In this document: positions 35,852-44,637 of the stretch, piece after piece | How the letters are laid out: every line of letters starts with the position of its first letter | How positions within the stretch are numbered: the stretch's first letter is position 1 | NCBI GenBank assembly: GCA_006738865.1 | Contig: AP019701.1 | Coordinates: 2,042,001-2,106,000, forward strand | Origin: Allostella sp. ATCC 35155 | GTDB taxonomy: Bacteria > Pseudomonadota > Alphaproteobacteria > ATCC43930 > Allostellaceae | Direction: 5' to 3' | Length of the DNA stretch: 64,000 nt | Notes under the pieces: generated by a model | Seen by the model: only the letters and a program-made list of their open reading frames with translations | Database searches by the model: none | What the model was told of the DNA's origin: nothing | Translations under genes and position numbers: made by a program

Positions 35852-37174
35852 ATGGCGGATTCGGGACCGGGGGAACAGGAGATCGTCTTCGTCGGCCAGG
35901 TCGATCTGGGCGGCGTCTTCCGCGGCAAGGGCGTCGTCGGCCATGAATGGCCCTATCGCTGCCGCTGGGGCGTCGGCTGGCCGCCGGCCAACCTGATGCT
36001 GACGCCGTTCGGAACACTGGCCGACAACGCCTTCGGCTCGCGTGGCGACGTCTTCATCGTGCCGGACCCGCCAACGCTGACGACGATTGCGGCGACGGCC
36101 GATGTGCTGCCCCTGCGCATCGCGCTGGGGCACCTGCGGACGCGGACCGGGGCGGCCTGGGACTGCTGCCCGCGCGCCTTCCTGGAGGCGGCGCTGGCCG
36201 ACCTCGCGCGCGAGGCGGGCCTCTACGTCAAGGGCGCCTTCGAGCACGAGTTCCTCTATTCCGGCCTCGACCACCGCCTCGGCGACCCGTTCGCGCTGTC
36301 CGCCTATCGCCGCATCCAGCCCTTCGCCGATCGGCTGATCCCCGCGCTGGCGCTGGCCGGCGTGCCGGCCGAGACCGTCATCCCGGAATTCGCGCCGCAG
36401 CAGGTCGAAGTGCCGATCGCGCCCGCCGTCGGCATGGCCATCGCCGATCGCTCCGCCATCCTGCGCGAGGTCGTGCGGGCAGTGGCGGCATCCTTCGGCG
36501 AGCAGGCGTCCTTCACCCCGATCGGCGCGCCGGGCGGCGTCGGCAGCGGCGCCCATCTGCATTTCAGCTTCCTCGATCGCGGCGGGCGCCCGGCGGCCTG
36601 GGATCCGGCGTCTGCGACCGGCCTCTCGGCGGTGGCGGCCGCGTTCCTGGCCGGGGTGCGGCGGCGCCTGCCGGCGATGGCGGCGGTGACGGCACCCACC
36701 GTCGTCTCCTACGAGCGGCTGCAGCCGCACCGCTGGAGCGCGGCCTACAACACGCTGGCGGTGCGCGACCGGGAGGCGGCGCTGCGCATCTGTCCCGTCC
36801 GCCCCGACACCGGGCGGCCCGAGGCCGAACAGTTCAATATCGAGTTCCGCGCGACCGACGGGGCGGCCAACCCCCACCTCGTGCTCGGCCTGCTGGTCCG
36901 TGCCGGCCTCGAGGGCATCCGCGAGCGGCTGCCGCCCGACCCGCCGCTCGAGGGCGGTCCGGAGGACCTGCCCCCTGCGGAGCTGGTCCGCCTCGGCGTC
37001 GAGCGCCTGCCGACGAGCCTTGTGGCCGCCCTCGACCGCTTCGCCGGCGAGGGGCGTTCGCTGATGCCGGCGGCACTGGCCGACGCCTTCCTCGGCGTCA
37101 AGCGGGCGGAGATGGCCGACGTCGCGGGCCTGCCGGCCGAAGAGGTCGTGCGGCGCTATCGCGCGGCGTTCTGA
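35852..37174 (+). CDS. Glutamine-synthetase-family ligase
   Basis: A 440-residue GS-fold protein that forms an amide or gamma-glutamyl bond using ATP. The residues expected for activity are visible: the EHEF acidic pair, EFAPQQVEV acidic pair, HLH in GSGAHLHFSF, the Arg-rich SYERLQPHRW...DREAALRI block, and EFRATDGAANPHLVLGLLVRAGLEGI. It is distinct from classical GlnA in its N-terminal 80 residues and probably acts on an amine other than ammonia. GGAGGGAGAGGGGAG precedes the ATG. The 3' end overlaps the convergent MATE gene by 19 bases. Confidence 0.85.
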   Translation: MADSGPGEQEIVFVGQVDLGGVFRGKGVVGHEWPYRCRWGVGWPPANLMLTPFGTLADNAFGSRGDVFIVPDPPTLTTIAATADVLPLRIALGHLRTRTGAAWDCCPRAFLEAALADLAREAGLYVKGAFEHEFLYSGLDHRLGDPFALSAYRRIQPFADRLIPALALAGVPAETVIPEFAPQQVEVPIAPAVGMAIADRSAILREVVRAVAASFGEQASFTPIGAPGGVGSGAHLHFSFLDRGGRPAAWDPASATGLSAVAAAFLAGVRRRLPAMAAVTAPTVVSYERLQPHRWSAAYNTLAVRDREAALRICPVRPDTGRPEAEQFNIEFRATDGAANPHLVLGLLVRAGLEGIRERLPPDPPLEGGPEDLPPAELVRLGVERLPTSLVAALDRFAGEGRSLMPAALADAFLGVKRAEMADVAGLPAEEVVRRYRAAF

Positions 37175-38586
37175 AGCGGCGGATCGACCCGGTTGCCGGT
37201 CCAGGCCGGATCGAACAGGCGCAGCAGCCAGGGGGCTGCGTTGATCGCCCCGAAGACGACGAGGGCCAGGGCGATGACGCCGTAGGTGCCGGCAAGGCCG
37301 AGGTCGAGGATGTGGGCCGCGACCCAGCCGGCGCCGGCGATGATGGCGAGGCGGACGACGCCGGCCGCCAGCGGCCATGCCATCCGGCCGGTGCCCTGGG
37401 CGGCGAAGTACATGGCCATGCCCATGCCGAAGAAGGCATAGGCCGGCCCGACGATCGTGAAATATTCCGCTCCGGCCGCGACGACGGCCGGGTCGGCGGT
37501 GAAGAGGCCGAGCCATTCGCGGGGGAAGAGCGCTGCGGCGATGCCGATGGCGGCGGTGAAGCCGGCGACGGCGAGCGACCCGGCCCAGGCCGCGAGCAGC
37601 GCCCGTCGGCGCTTGCCGGCGCCGACATTCATCCCGACCATGGCGACCAGCGCCGAGCCGAAGCTGAAGGCGATCGGGATCTGGAGGTACTCCATGCGCG
37701 CGCCCAGCCCGTAGCCGGCCAGCGCGGCGGCGCCGTGCAGCCCGACGAGGCCGGTCGCCATCGCGACCGCGAGGTTGGAGACCAGCGTGCTGGCGACGCC
37801 GAACATGCCGACGCGCAGGATCTCCGCGAAATGCCGCCATTGCAGCCGGTGCGCCAGCGACAGGCGGACGAGGCCGTTGCCGCGCAGCAGGCTGAGCAGC
37901 AGCACCAGCGATCCGACCCCGTGGAAGGCGACCAGCGCCGCTGCGGCGCCGACGATCCCGAAGCCGGGCAGGGGCCCCCAGCCGAACATCAGGAGCGGCG
38001 CCAGCAGGATGACGGCGATGCCGCCACCGCCCAGCACCTGGGCCGGCAGGACCATGTTGCCGCTGCCGCGCAGGACGTTGGCGAGGCTGTTGAGCAGCCA
38101 CAGCAGGGTGGCGCCGAGGAAGACGGTGTTGGAGTAGGCGATGGCGGCCTCCAGGGCCGCGCCGCGGCCGCCCATCGCGCGGTAGAGCGCAGGGCCGCCG
38201 AGCAGCGCCGCTGCGCTGAATGTGAGCCCGAAGCCGATCGCGATGACGACGGCATGGAGCACCAACGCCTCGGCATCGTGGAGCCGGCCGCCGCCGACCG
38301 CGCGGGCGACTGCCGAGGAAATGCCGCCGCCCATGCCGCCGGCCGACATCATCTGCATCAGCATGAAGAGGGGAAAGACGAGAGCCGCGCCGGCCAGCGC
38401 CTCGGTCCCGAGCAGGCCGACATAATAGCTCTCGGCGAAGCTCGCGGCGGTCTGGGCGATCATGACCGCGAAGTTCGGGGCCGCCAGCCCGAGCAGCGTC
38501 AGGAGGATCGGGCCTTCGAGCAGCTTGCGCGCGCGCGCCGCGCGGTCGGGGGCAGGCTTCGTCATGGGCGCCGAGGATGCGCCCAT
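37156..38586 (-). CDS. MATE family efflux transporter
   Basis: A 476-residue inner-membrane antiporter with twelve hydrophobic segments in two repeats (the N-half begins ILLTLLGLAAPNFAVM, the C-half begins HFAEILRVGMFGVAST). Two-fold 'GMGGGISSAVARAVGGG' and 'FGSALVAMVGMNVGAGKRRRA' loops are characteristic of MATE proteins, which export cationic or aromatic compounds using H+ or Na+. It is the last gene of the long minus-strand run, 34 bases after the peroxidase-like gene, and could export a pathway intermediate. A second ATG 21 bases downstream is an alternative start. Confidence 0.92.
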   Translation of the reverse strand: MGASSAPMTKPAPDRAARARKLLEGPILLTLLGLAAPNFAVMIAQTAASFAESYYVGLLGTEALAGAALVFPLFMLMQMMSAGGMGGGISSAVARAVGGGRLHDAEALVLHAVVIAIGFGLTFSAAALLGGPALYRAMGGRGAALEAAIAYSNTVFLGATLLWLLNSLANVLRGSGNMVLPAQVLGGGGIAVILLAPLLMFGWGPLPGFGIVGAAAALVAFHGVGSLVLLLSLLRGNGLVRLSLAHRLQWRHFAEILRVGMFGVASTLVSNLAVAMATGLVGLHGAAALAGYGLGARMEYLQIPIAFSFGSALVAMVGMNVGAGKRRRALLAAWAGSLAVAGFTAAIGIAAALFPREWLGLFTADPAVVAAGAEYFTIVGPAYAFFGMGMAMYFAAQGTGRMAWPLAAGVVRLAIIAGAGWVAAHILDLGLAGTYGVIALALVVFGAINAAPWLLRLFDPAWTGNRVDPPLQNAAR

Positions 38587-38620
38587 GACATTGCATCATG
38601 CAAGTAACTTGTATTGACCC

Positions 38621-39226
38621 TCAGGCGGCCGGAAGTGCGGGCTCCCCGAGGGACAGCATCAGCCGGTTCGCCCAGTTGAAGAAGGCCGCGGCGTGGATGA
38701 CGTCGGAGATGGCGAGGTCGTCGAGGCCGACGGCGCGCAGCCGGTCGACATGCTCCGGGCCGAAGGCGAGGGGCGTCTCAGTCAGCGCGACGGCAGCAGC
38801 GACGATGGCGTTCCAGCGCTCCCCGAGGTCGACGCCGGTGCCGTCGGCGAGCAGGCGCTCGACGTCGGCCCCGCGCTTCGAGTAGGTCGCGGAGAACCGG
38901 GCATGGACCGAAGCGCAGTAGATGCAGCCGTTCAGGCGGGAGACGGCGGTGGCGGCCAACTCGCGCTCGGCCCGGGGCAGGCCGGCGTCGGGGTTGAAAA
39001 AGATGTCCTTGTCGGTGCGGGTGCGGGCCTGCAGGGCCTCGGGATCGCGAACCAGCAGGCGGAAATACTCCGAGTTCGCGCGGGCGGCATCGACGAGGCC
39101 GGCATAGTGGCGCTCGGTCAGCTCCTCCTTCGCCATCGGCTCCAGCCAGGACAGCCAGTCGAGCATGGCGCGGGTGAACACCACCGGCACCTCGTGCGGG
39201 GGCGGAACCAGGGTCTTGTCGCTCAT
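38621..39226 (-). CDS. Alkylhydroperoxidase-like (CMD-fold) protein
   Basis: A 201-residue peroxidase-related protein of the carboxymuconolactone decarboxylase/AhpD fold. The redox pair Cys101-Cys104 sits in GCIYCASVH with the partner His108. The C-terminal DLAISDVIHAAAFFNWANRLM completes the 'peroxidase-related' pattern. It resembles, as I recall, the group named for Avi_7169, which travels with the CMD-domain and luciferase-like proteins found just upstream here. It may reduce hydroperoxides formed by the flavin enzyme. Located 8 bases after the next upstream gene. Confidence 0.82.
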   Translation of the reverse strand: MSDKTLVPPPHEVPVVFTRAMLDWLSWLEPMAKEELTERHYAGLVDAARANSEYFRLLVRDPEALQARTRTDKDIFFNPDAGLPRAERELAATAVSRLNGCIYCASVHARFSATYSKRGADVERLLADGTGVDLGERWNAIVAAAVALTETPLAFGPEHVDRLRAVGLDDLAISDVIHAAAFFNWANRLMLSLGEPALPAA

Positions 39227-39234
39227 GGCGGACC

Positions 39235-39819
39235 TCAGAGGCGGGTGGCGAGTGCGCGCAGCCCGGCGACCGCACGGAGCTGGAACGCGACGAAGGAGGC
39301 GATCTGCGACAGGGTCACCACGTCGGTCGTCGACCAGCCGGCATCGAGCAGCGCCTGGAGGTGATCGGCGGCGGCATCGCGCGGATGGAACACCAGCAGA
39401 TGCATGTGCGCGAACGCGGCGCCGAGGCGCGGCCCGACGGCCGCCGCGGTCGCGGCATCGGCCGACCAGGCGGGGCCGGGTGCGTCCTCCGCACTGAGCG
39501 GGCCGGCGGGGAAGCGGCCGTACGGGCCCTTGCCGGCAGCGGCCATGGCCGCTGCGTCGATCGCGTCGGCGAGCGCGGCGTCCAGGCCGGCGAGCCGGCC
39601 GCGATAGTGGGCGGCGACGTCCGTGGCGCCATGGATCGCGACGACGAAGGTGGCGACCGCGAGGCGTTCTGCCGGCGCGATGCCGGCAGGGTCGGCCGGA
39701 TCGAACAGGGCGGCATAGCTGGCCTGCGCCTGGGCGCGGGCTTCCGGGCGGCGGGCCCTGATCGCATCCAGCGGCGTGCCCGGGCGGATGCCGACCAGGA
39801 GGTCGATGACGTCGGTCAT
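39235..39819 (-). CDS. CMD-domain protein without redox cysteines
   Basis: A 194-residue helical protein of the CMD-like fold, matching the Avi_7170-type companion family in layout: 'DVIDLLVGIRPGTPLDAIRARRPEARAQAQASYAALF' at the N-terminus and 'LLDAGWSTTDVVTLSQIASFVAFQLRAVAGL' at the C-terminus. I find no cysteine in it, so unlike its neighbour it cannot run AhpD-type thiol chemistry. The two may form a heteromer in which this one is structural. Confidence 0.76.
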   Translation of the reverse strand: MTDVIDLLVGIRPGTPLDAIRARRPEARAQAQASYAALFDPADPAGIAPAERLAVATFVVAIHGATDVAAHYRGRLAGLDAALADAIDAAAMAAAGKGPYGRFPAGPLSAEDAPGPAWSADAATAAAVGPRLGAAFAHMHLLVFHPRDAAADHLQALLDAGWSTTDVVTLSQIASFVAFQLRAVAGLRALATRL

Positions 39820-39840
39820 GGTCTTGGAGAACTCCGGGGT

Positions 39841-40875
39841 TCAGGCGACTTGGCGGGCCGCGTCCGGGCGGGCCTGCCAGCCGAGGGCGGGCGCCACCTT
39901 CTGCGCGACCAGTTCGATGGAGCGCAGCGTGAACGCATGCGGCGGGTCGATGGAATGGACCTGGACCGTGAATTCGGTCGCCCGCGCCAGCACCGTGTCG
40001 GCGCCGAGGGAACCGGTCACCGCCTCGGCTGTGCCGGCATGGAAGTCGGACTGGGCGATCAGATCCTCGACGGACTCGCCCGCGGTGTCTGGCTTCTCGC
40101 GCAGCAGCCGCTCGCGCAGGCGCTGGAAGCCCTGGCGGACGAGCCGCTCCGCCTCCTCGGCGCCATCGGCCACGAAGACCGAGCGGGACGCCATGATCCG
40201 CGGCTCCCGGCCTGCGGGCAGCGCGGCGAGGTAGGCGTCGATCATCGGGTTCTGGAGCGCGTCGAGCGGCGCACCTGCCTGTCCCGCGGGCCGCGGCTGG
40301 GTCCGCGACAGCATCAGCCCGTCGCCGGCCGCCCCGGCGCGGCGGGCGCCCTCGACGGTGAAGGTCGCCTGCCAGATGCGGTCGAGCAGCGGCGGCCGGT
40401 CGGGATAGAGCCGATCGCCGCCGGCTAGCGCGCGCCCCGCCCAGGCGTCGACGAGGACCTGGCGATGGGCGTTGAAGAGCTCGGCCCGCTGCGCCGCGTC
40501 GAGCCCGAAGGCCGTGAAGGCGGACAGGTTCCCGCCCGGACCGATGCCGACCTCGAGCCGCTCCCCCGACATGAGATCGAGCACCGCGGCATCCTCGGCG
40601 ACGCGGATCGGCAGTTCGAGCGGCAGGGTGACGATACCCGTGCCGAGGCGGATGCGGCTGGTGGCGGCCGCCGCCTGGGCCAGGAAGACGAACGGGGCCG
40701 GCAGGCCGCCCTCGTCCTCGTGGAAATGGTGCTGGGCGACCCAGGCGGTGTCGAAGCCCTGGCGCTCGGCATGGCGGATCTGCTCGATCGCCAGCCGGTA
40801 GCGCTCGGCCGGCCCGGCCAGGTCGAGCACGCGCGTGAAGAAACCCAGGCGCAGCGGCGCCTTCGCGATCGTCAT
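39841..40875 (-). CDS. FMN-dependent luciferase-like monooxygenase
   Basis: A 344-residue TIM-barrel bacterial-luciferase-family enzyme. It has LRLGFFTRVLD, GFDTAWVAQHHFHEDEGG, SRIRLGTGIVTLPLELPIRVAEDAAVLDLMSGERLEVGIGPGG and VFVADGAEEAERL, close to the luciferase-like group that co-occurs with CMD-domain proteins and a Dpp-type importer. It should use reduced FMN and oxygen to oxidise a C-S, C-N or C-C bond. It overlaps the DUF35 gene by four bases (ATGA). The flavin reductase at 28448 is a possible reductant source. Confidence 0.87.
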   Translation of the reverse strand: MTIAKAPLRLGFFTRVLDLAGPAERYRLAIEQIRHAERQGFDTAWVAQHHFHEDEGGLPAPFVFLAQAAAATSRIRLGTGIVTLPLELPIRVAEDAAVLDLMSGERLEVGIGPGGNLSAFTAFGLDAAQRAELFNAHRQVLVDAWAGRALAGGDRLYPDRPPLLDRIWQATFTVEGARRAGAAGDGLMLSRTQPRPAGQAGAPLDALQNPMIDAYLAALPAGREPRIMASRSVFVADGAEEAERLVRQGFQRLRERLLREKPDTAGESVEDLIAQSDFHAGTAEAVTGSLGADTVLARATEFTVQVHSIDPPHAFTLRSIELVAQKVAPALGWQARPDAARQVA

Positions 40876-41285
40876 CCGTCGGCACCTCGATCGGGCGTGA
40901 ACATCGGGATCGGCAGGCCGGTCGGGCCCGGGCGAAAGATCACCCGAACAGGCTGCCCGATCGCAAGCGCGTCGAGGTCGCAGTCGACGATGTTGGTCAT
41001 CATCGTCGGGCCCTCCGCCAGGGTGACGTAGGCCAGCGCATAGGGCGGATCGGCGCGGCGGGCGACGCTGACGCTGTAGATCGAGCCGCGGCCGGAGGCC
41101 GCGCGCCAGTCGATGTCGGTGCTGCCGCAGAGCGGGCAGACGCTGCGCGGGTACCAGTGCGGCCGGCCGCAGGCGGTGCAGGTCGCGAGCACGAAGCGGC
41201 CCTCCGCGGCCGCCTCCCAGAAGGGACGCATCTCGGGGTGCCTGGCGGCAAGGGCGTCGATGGCGGCCGAAGTCGCGTCCGGCAT
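40872..41285 (-). CDS. Zn-ribbon OB-fold (DUF35) acyl-CoA-associated protein
   Basis: A 137-residue protein with an N-terminal helix, a rubredoxin-like zinc ribbon (Cys36, Cys39, Cys50, Cys53) and an OB fold with the typical YSVSVARRADPPYALAYVTLAEGPTMMTNIV. DUF35 proteins dimerise with thiolase-like enzymes and form part of their acyl-CoA-binding machinery, for instance in sterol side-chain retro-aldol cleavage and HMG-CoA or acetoin systems. The thiolase gene is five bases upstream, so the pair very likely forms one complex. Confidence 0.87.
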   Translation of the reverse strand: MPDATSAAIDALAARHPEMRPFWEAAAEGRFVLATCTACGRPHWYPRSVCPLCGSTDIDWRAASGRGSIYSVSVARRADPPYALAYVTLAEGPTMMTNIVDCDLDALAIGQPVRVIFRPGPTGLPIPMFTPDRGADG

Positions 41286-41290
41286 GGGCG

Positions 41291-42460
41291 TCACTCCCGC
41301 TCCAGGATCACGGTCGCATGGCCGTGGCCGTTGCCCATCACCCGGCCGGGTCCGCAGGCAAGGGCGAGGTCGCAGTTCGCGACCTGCAGCGCGGGATGCG
41401 CCTCGCCGCGCAGCTGGCGCACCGCCTCGATCAGCTTGGTCATGCCGCCACGATTGGCCGGATGGTTGTTGCAGAGGCCACCGCCGTCGGTGTTCCAGGG
41501 CAGGCGGCCCTGGCCGGCGATCAGGTTGCCCTCCGCGGCGAAGCGCCCGGCCGTGCCTTTCGCGCTGAAGCCGAGATCCTCGAGCTGGATCAGGACCATG
41601 ATGGTGAAGTTGTCGTAGATGGATGCGTACTTGATGTCGCCGGGCGTCACGCCGGCCTCGGCGAAGGCGAGGGCCCCCGAGCGCTCGGCGCCCGAGCGGG
41701 TGGCGTCGATATAGCCGCCGTTCTGCGTCCACACCGTTTCCCCCGCCCCCGCGAGCCGGACCAGCGGCCGGTCCAGGCTGCGCGCGATCTCCGGCCGCGT
41801 CACGACGACGGCGCCGCCGCCGTCGGTGATGACGCAGCAATCGTGCCGGCGGATGCCGTCGGCGATGACGGGGGAGGCGAGGACGTCCTCGACCGTCACC
41901 GGCTTGCGCAGGAAGGCGTGGGGATTGTGCTGGGCGTGGCGCGAGGCCGAGACCTTGACCCAGGCCATCTGCTCCGGCGTCGTGCCGTATTCGTGCATGT
42001 GGCGCCGGGCGACGAGGCCGTAGACGGCGGCGATGGTCGGGCGATAGGCGGTGTCGAACGGCTCGTCCGGCCGGTCGGGATCGGCCGCCCGCATCTGCGT
42101 GCCGATCGACAGCCCCTCGCTGCGCGGCCGCCCGGCCAGCGTCACCAGCGCGACGTTGCAGTGGCCGGCCGCGATGGCGGCCGCGGCATGGGCGAGATGG
42201 ACAAGGTAGGAGCAGCCGCCGGAATCGGTGCCGTCCAGCCAGCGCAGCTTGAGGTTGAGATAGTCGGCCATCCACAGCGGATTGGCCCCCGGCGCGTCGG
42301 CCGCGCAGAAATACCCGTCGACATCGGCGAGCGTGAGGCCGGCATCGGCGAGCGCGCCCAGCGCGCACTCCGCATGCAGCTTCGCCACCGACCGGTCCGG
42401 CGCATTGCGCGTCGGATGCTCGAAGGCGCCGACGACGTAGGCTTGGCGGTTCACGGTCAT
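41291..42460 (-). CDS. SCP2-type thiolase-like protein, DUF35 partner
   Basis: A 389-residue thiolase-superfamily protein. The candidate active-site Cys is in DSGGCSYLVHLAHA. The expected GG/N-rich late segment reads ACGPGRVMGNGHGHATVIL; this resembles the 'GNGG...HATVIL' ending of DUF35-associated thiolases and lacks the classical CxGGGQG. The NHP and N-H-PANRGG blocks are present. Such proteins may cleave, condense or simply dehydrate acyl-CoAs. It follows the aldo/keto reductase after a 78-base gap and is five bases before the DUF35 gene. Confidence 0.84.
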   Translation of the reverse strand: MTVNRQAYVVGAFEHPTRNAPDRSVAKLHAECALGALADAGLTLADVDGYFCAADAPGANPLWMADYLNLKLRWLDGTDSGGCSYLVHLAHAAAAIAAGHCNVALVTLAGRPRSEGLSIGTQMRAADPDRPDEPFDTAYRPTIAAVYGLVARRHMHEYGTTPEQMAWVKVSASRHAQHNPHAFLRKPVTVEDVLASPVIADGIRRHDCCVITDGGGAVVVTRPEIARSLDRPLVRLAGAGETVWTQNGGYIDATRSGAERSGALAFAEAGVTPGDIKYASIYDNFTIMVLIQLEDLGFSAKGTAGRFAAEGNLIAGQGRLPWNTDGGGLCNNHPANRGGMTKLIEAVRQLRGEAHPALQVANCDLALACGPGRVMGNGHGHATVILERE

Positions 42461-42538
42461 GGCATCTCCTGCCCGGGGCCGCTGGTCAGGCGGCCCCGAA
42501 ACCGGGACATGCGCCGCCCAGTACGATGCCGGATGGCC

Positions 42539-43540
42539 TCAGACCACCCGGCCTTGCACCGGATATTTCGGGTCGGTGTAGCCGTGGGTGGAGGCGTGGC
42601 CGGCCTTGACCAGGGCGTCGACCGCGGCCTCGTCGGCGTCGTCGAGCTGGTGCTCCAGCGCGCCGAGATACTCCTGCCACTGCTCGACGGTGCGCGGGCC
42701 GGCGATGACGCTGGTGACGAGCTGGTTGCGCAGCACCCAGAGGATCGCGAACTGGGTCGGCGAGATGTTGCGGCTGCGGGCGTGGTCGACGATGCGCTGG
42801 GCGATCGCCAGCGATTCCGGACGGAACTCGGTCTCCATCATGCGCGCGTCCTTGACGGCGGCGCGCGACCCCTCGGGCGCCTGTCCGTCGACGCCGTACT
42901 TGCCGGTCAGGACGCCGCGCGCCACCGGGCTGTAGGGCACGACGCCAAGGCCGTAGAACTCGCAGGCGGGCAGGTGCTCGGCCTCGATCTGGCGGTTGAC
43001 CGCATTGTAGAGCGGCTGGCTGGCGACCGGAGGCGCGAGCCCGACCTGCTCGGCGACGTGGCACGCCTCGGCGAGCCGCCACGCGGAGAAGTTGCTGACC
43101 CCCCAGTAGCGGACCTTGCCGGCGCGCACGATGTCGGCGATGGCCCCCAGCGTCTCGTCGAGCGGCGTGGCGTGATCGTCGACATGGAGGTACCAGACGT
43201 CGACATGGTCGGTGCCGAGGCGAGAGAGGCTGGCGTCGATCTCACGCATCAGCCACTTGCGGCTGTGGTTGCCCTCGTTGGGGCCGGGGCCCATGGGATT
43301 GCCGACCTTGGTCGCGAGAACCCAGGAGTCGCGGTCCGCGGCGATCAGTTCGCCCAGCATCCGCTCCGAGCCGCCGTGGCTGTAGACGTCGGCGGTGTCG
43401 ACGAAGTTGACGCCGGCATCGCGCGCCATGCCGATGATGCGCTCGGCCTCCGGGCGCTCGGTGCGCAGCGCGAACATCATGGTGCCGAGGCAGATGGGCG
43501 AGACGCGCAGCCCGCTGCGTCCGAGGGGACGGTATTCCAT
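42539..43540 (-). CDS. Aldo/keto reductase
   Basis: A 333-residue NADPH-dependent (beta/alpha)8 oxidoreductase. The catalytic tetrad is visible as Asp48 (NFVDTAD), Tyr53 (VYSHGG), Lys78 (LATKVG) and His119 (YLHVDD). The cofactor region GVVPYSPVARGVLTGKY and GPRTVEQWQE matches the YajO/Tas-like branch. It probably reduces an aldehyde or ketone produced in the adjacent pathway. It follows the carboxypeptidase gene by five bases. Confidence 0.92.
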   Translation of the reverse strand: MEYRPLGRSGLRVSPICLGTMMFALRTERPEAERIIGMARDAGVNFVDTADVYSHGGSERMLGELIAADRDSWVLATKVGNPMGPGPNEGNHSRKWLMREIDASLSRLGTDHVDVWYLHVDDHATPLDETLGAIADIVRAGKVRYWGVSNFSAWRLAEACHVAEQVGLAPPVASQPLYNAVNRQIEAEHLPACEFYGLGVVPYSPVARGVLTGKYGVDGQAPEGSRAAVKDARMMETEFRPESLAIAQRIVDHARSRNISPTQFAILWVLRNQLVTSVIAGPRTVEQWQEYLGALEHQLDDADEAAVDALVKAGHASTHGYTDPKYPVQGRVV

Positions 43541-43545
43541 GGCGG

Positions 43546-44637
43546 TCAGTCCTTCTGCGTCGAGAGGCCGGCGATGCCACGGCGGACGATCTGGCGGGCG
43601 CGGACGTAGACCAGCTCCTTCCAGTCGTCATAGTCGCGATAGAAGGCATCGCGGATCAGGGCTTTGATTTCCTTCGCCCGCGCGCTCTTGAGGTCGCCGT
43701 GGTTGTGCAGCCAGCAGTCCGACCGCAGCGCGAGGCGGACATAGTCGTTGGGCCGGGTGCCGTACTCCAGCGTCGACTTGGTGTGGACGGCGTCCGGCAA
43801 CGCCTCCATGACGCCGCCGCCGATCGTCCCGGACAGCCGCGTCGAGGTCGAGGTGCCGGTCTGGGCCGAGGTCACGCAGTCGCCGATCCAGTCATAGAGC
43901 CGCTGGTAGGCGTCGGTGCCGGGCGGGTGGCCGTTGATCGGCTCGGCATAGCCGTAGGGACCGAGGCCGGTGTGGAAGTCGAAGAAGAGGACGTGCGTCG
44001 CGTCCGGGATCATCTCCGGCAGGATGCGGCGCAGCGTGCGGTTCGACCAGGTCGGGCCGGTGCCGCCGTAGAAGAGGCCGTCGGCGAACGCGTACTGGCC
44101 GCCGCTGACGGCGGCCTGGAACGCCTTGGCGCCAAGCCGGTCCCGCGCCTTGGCGAGTTCGGCGTCGGCCGTCTCCAGTTCCTCGCCCGCGAAGTTCTTC
44201 GGCACGAGCCACTGGTGGATCTTCGCATACTCCTCGTTCACCGGCAGCGGCTGCGAGAAGTCCAGGAAGTTGCGGTTGAGGTCGACATTGTCCTCGTTCA
44301 CCCGGCGCAGCCAGGCGAAGCCGTAGGGGTTGATGGCGTGGATGATGAGGAAGGCGGTGTTCGCCGGCAGCTCGCGGTCGATCCGCTCGGTCATCAGGCC
44401 GATCACGGAGCCCGACCCGCAGAACCCCTCGACGCCGTGGGTCGCGGTGTTGAGGACGATGTAGCGCTTGGCGTCGGGCGGGCCGATCCGGACCACGTCG
44501 GTCGCGAGATCCTCGCCGTCCGGCCCCTTGAGGGGATGGGCGTAGGTCGCGACCTCGGCGCCGAGGGCCTTGGCGGCCGCCTGGAACTTGGCGCGGGCGG
44601 TGCGATAGTCGGGGCTGAAGAAGGAAGCAGGGTTCAA
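43546..44637 (-). CDS. M14-family (DUF2817) metallopeptidase-like protein
   Basis: A 363-residue zinc carboxypeptidase-like protein. Zinc ligands are His67 and Glu70 ([10 protein letters not shown]) and His222 ([11 protein letters not shown]). NVDLNRNF carries the M14 substrate Asn-Arg, and Glu in STLEYGTRP is the likely catalytic base. There is no signal peptide, so it should act in the cytosol on peptides or amides brought in by the importer. The start overlaps the stop of the DppF-type ATPase gene by four bases, which strongly suggests one transcript. Confidence 0.87.
   Translation of the reverse strand: MNPASFFSPDYRTARAKFQAAAKALGAEVATYAHPLKGPDGEDLATDVVRIGPPDAKRYIVLNTATHGVEGFCGSGSVIGLMTERIDRELPANTAFLIIHAINPYGFAWLRRVNEDNVDLNRNFLDFSQPLPVNEEYAKIHQWLVPKNFAGEELETADAELAKARDRLGAKAFQAAVSGGQYAFADGLFYGGTGPTWSNRTLRRILPEMIPDATHVLFFDFHTGLGPYGYAEPINGHPPGTDAYQRLYDWIGDCVTSAQTGTSTSTRLSGTIGGGVMEALPDAVHTKSTLEYGTRPNDYVRLALRSDCWLHNHGDLKSARAKEIKALIRDAFYRDYDDWKELVYVRARQIVRRGIAGLSTQKD

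Noticed and set aside
28448-40875. Flavin reductase and luciferase-like monooxygenase as one two-component system
   Set aside because: They are about 11 kb apart on opposite strands with unrelated genes between; a functional link is only possible, not supported.
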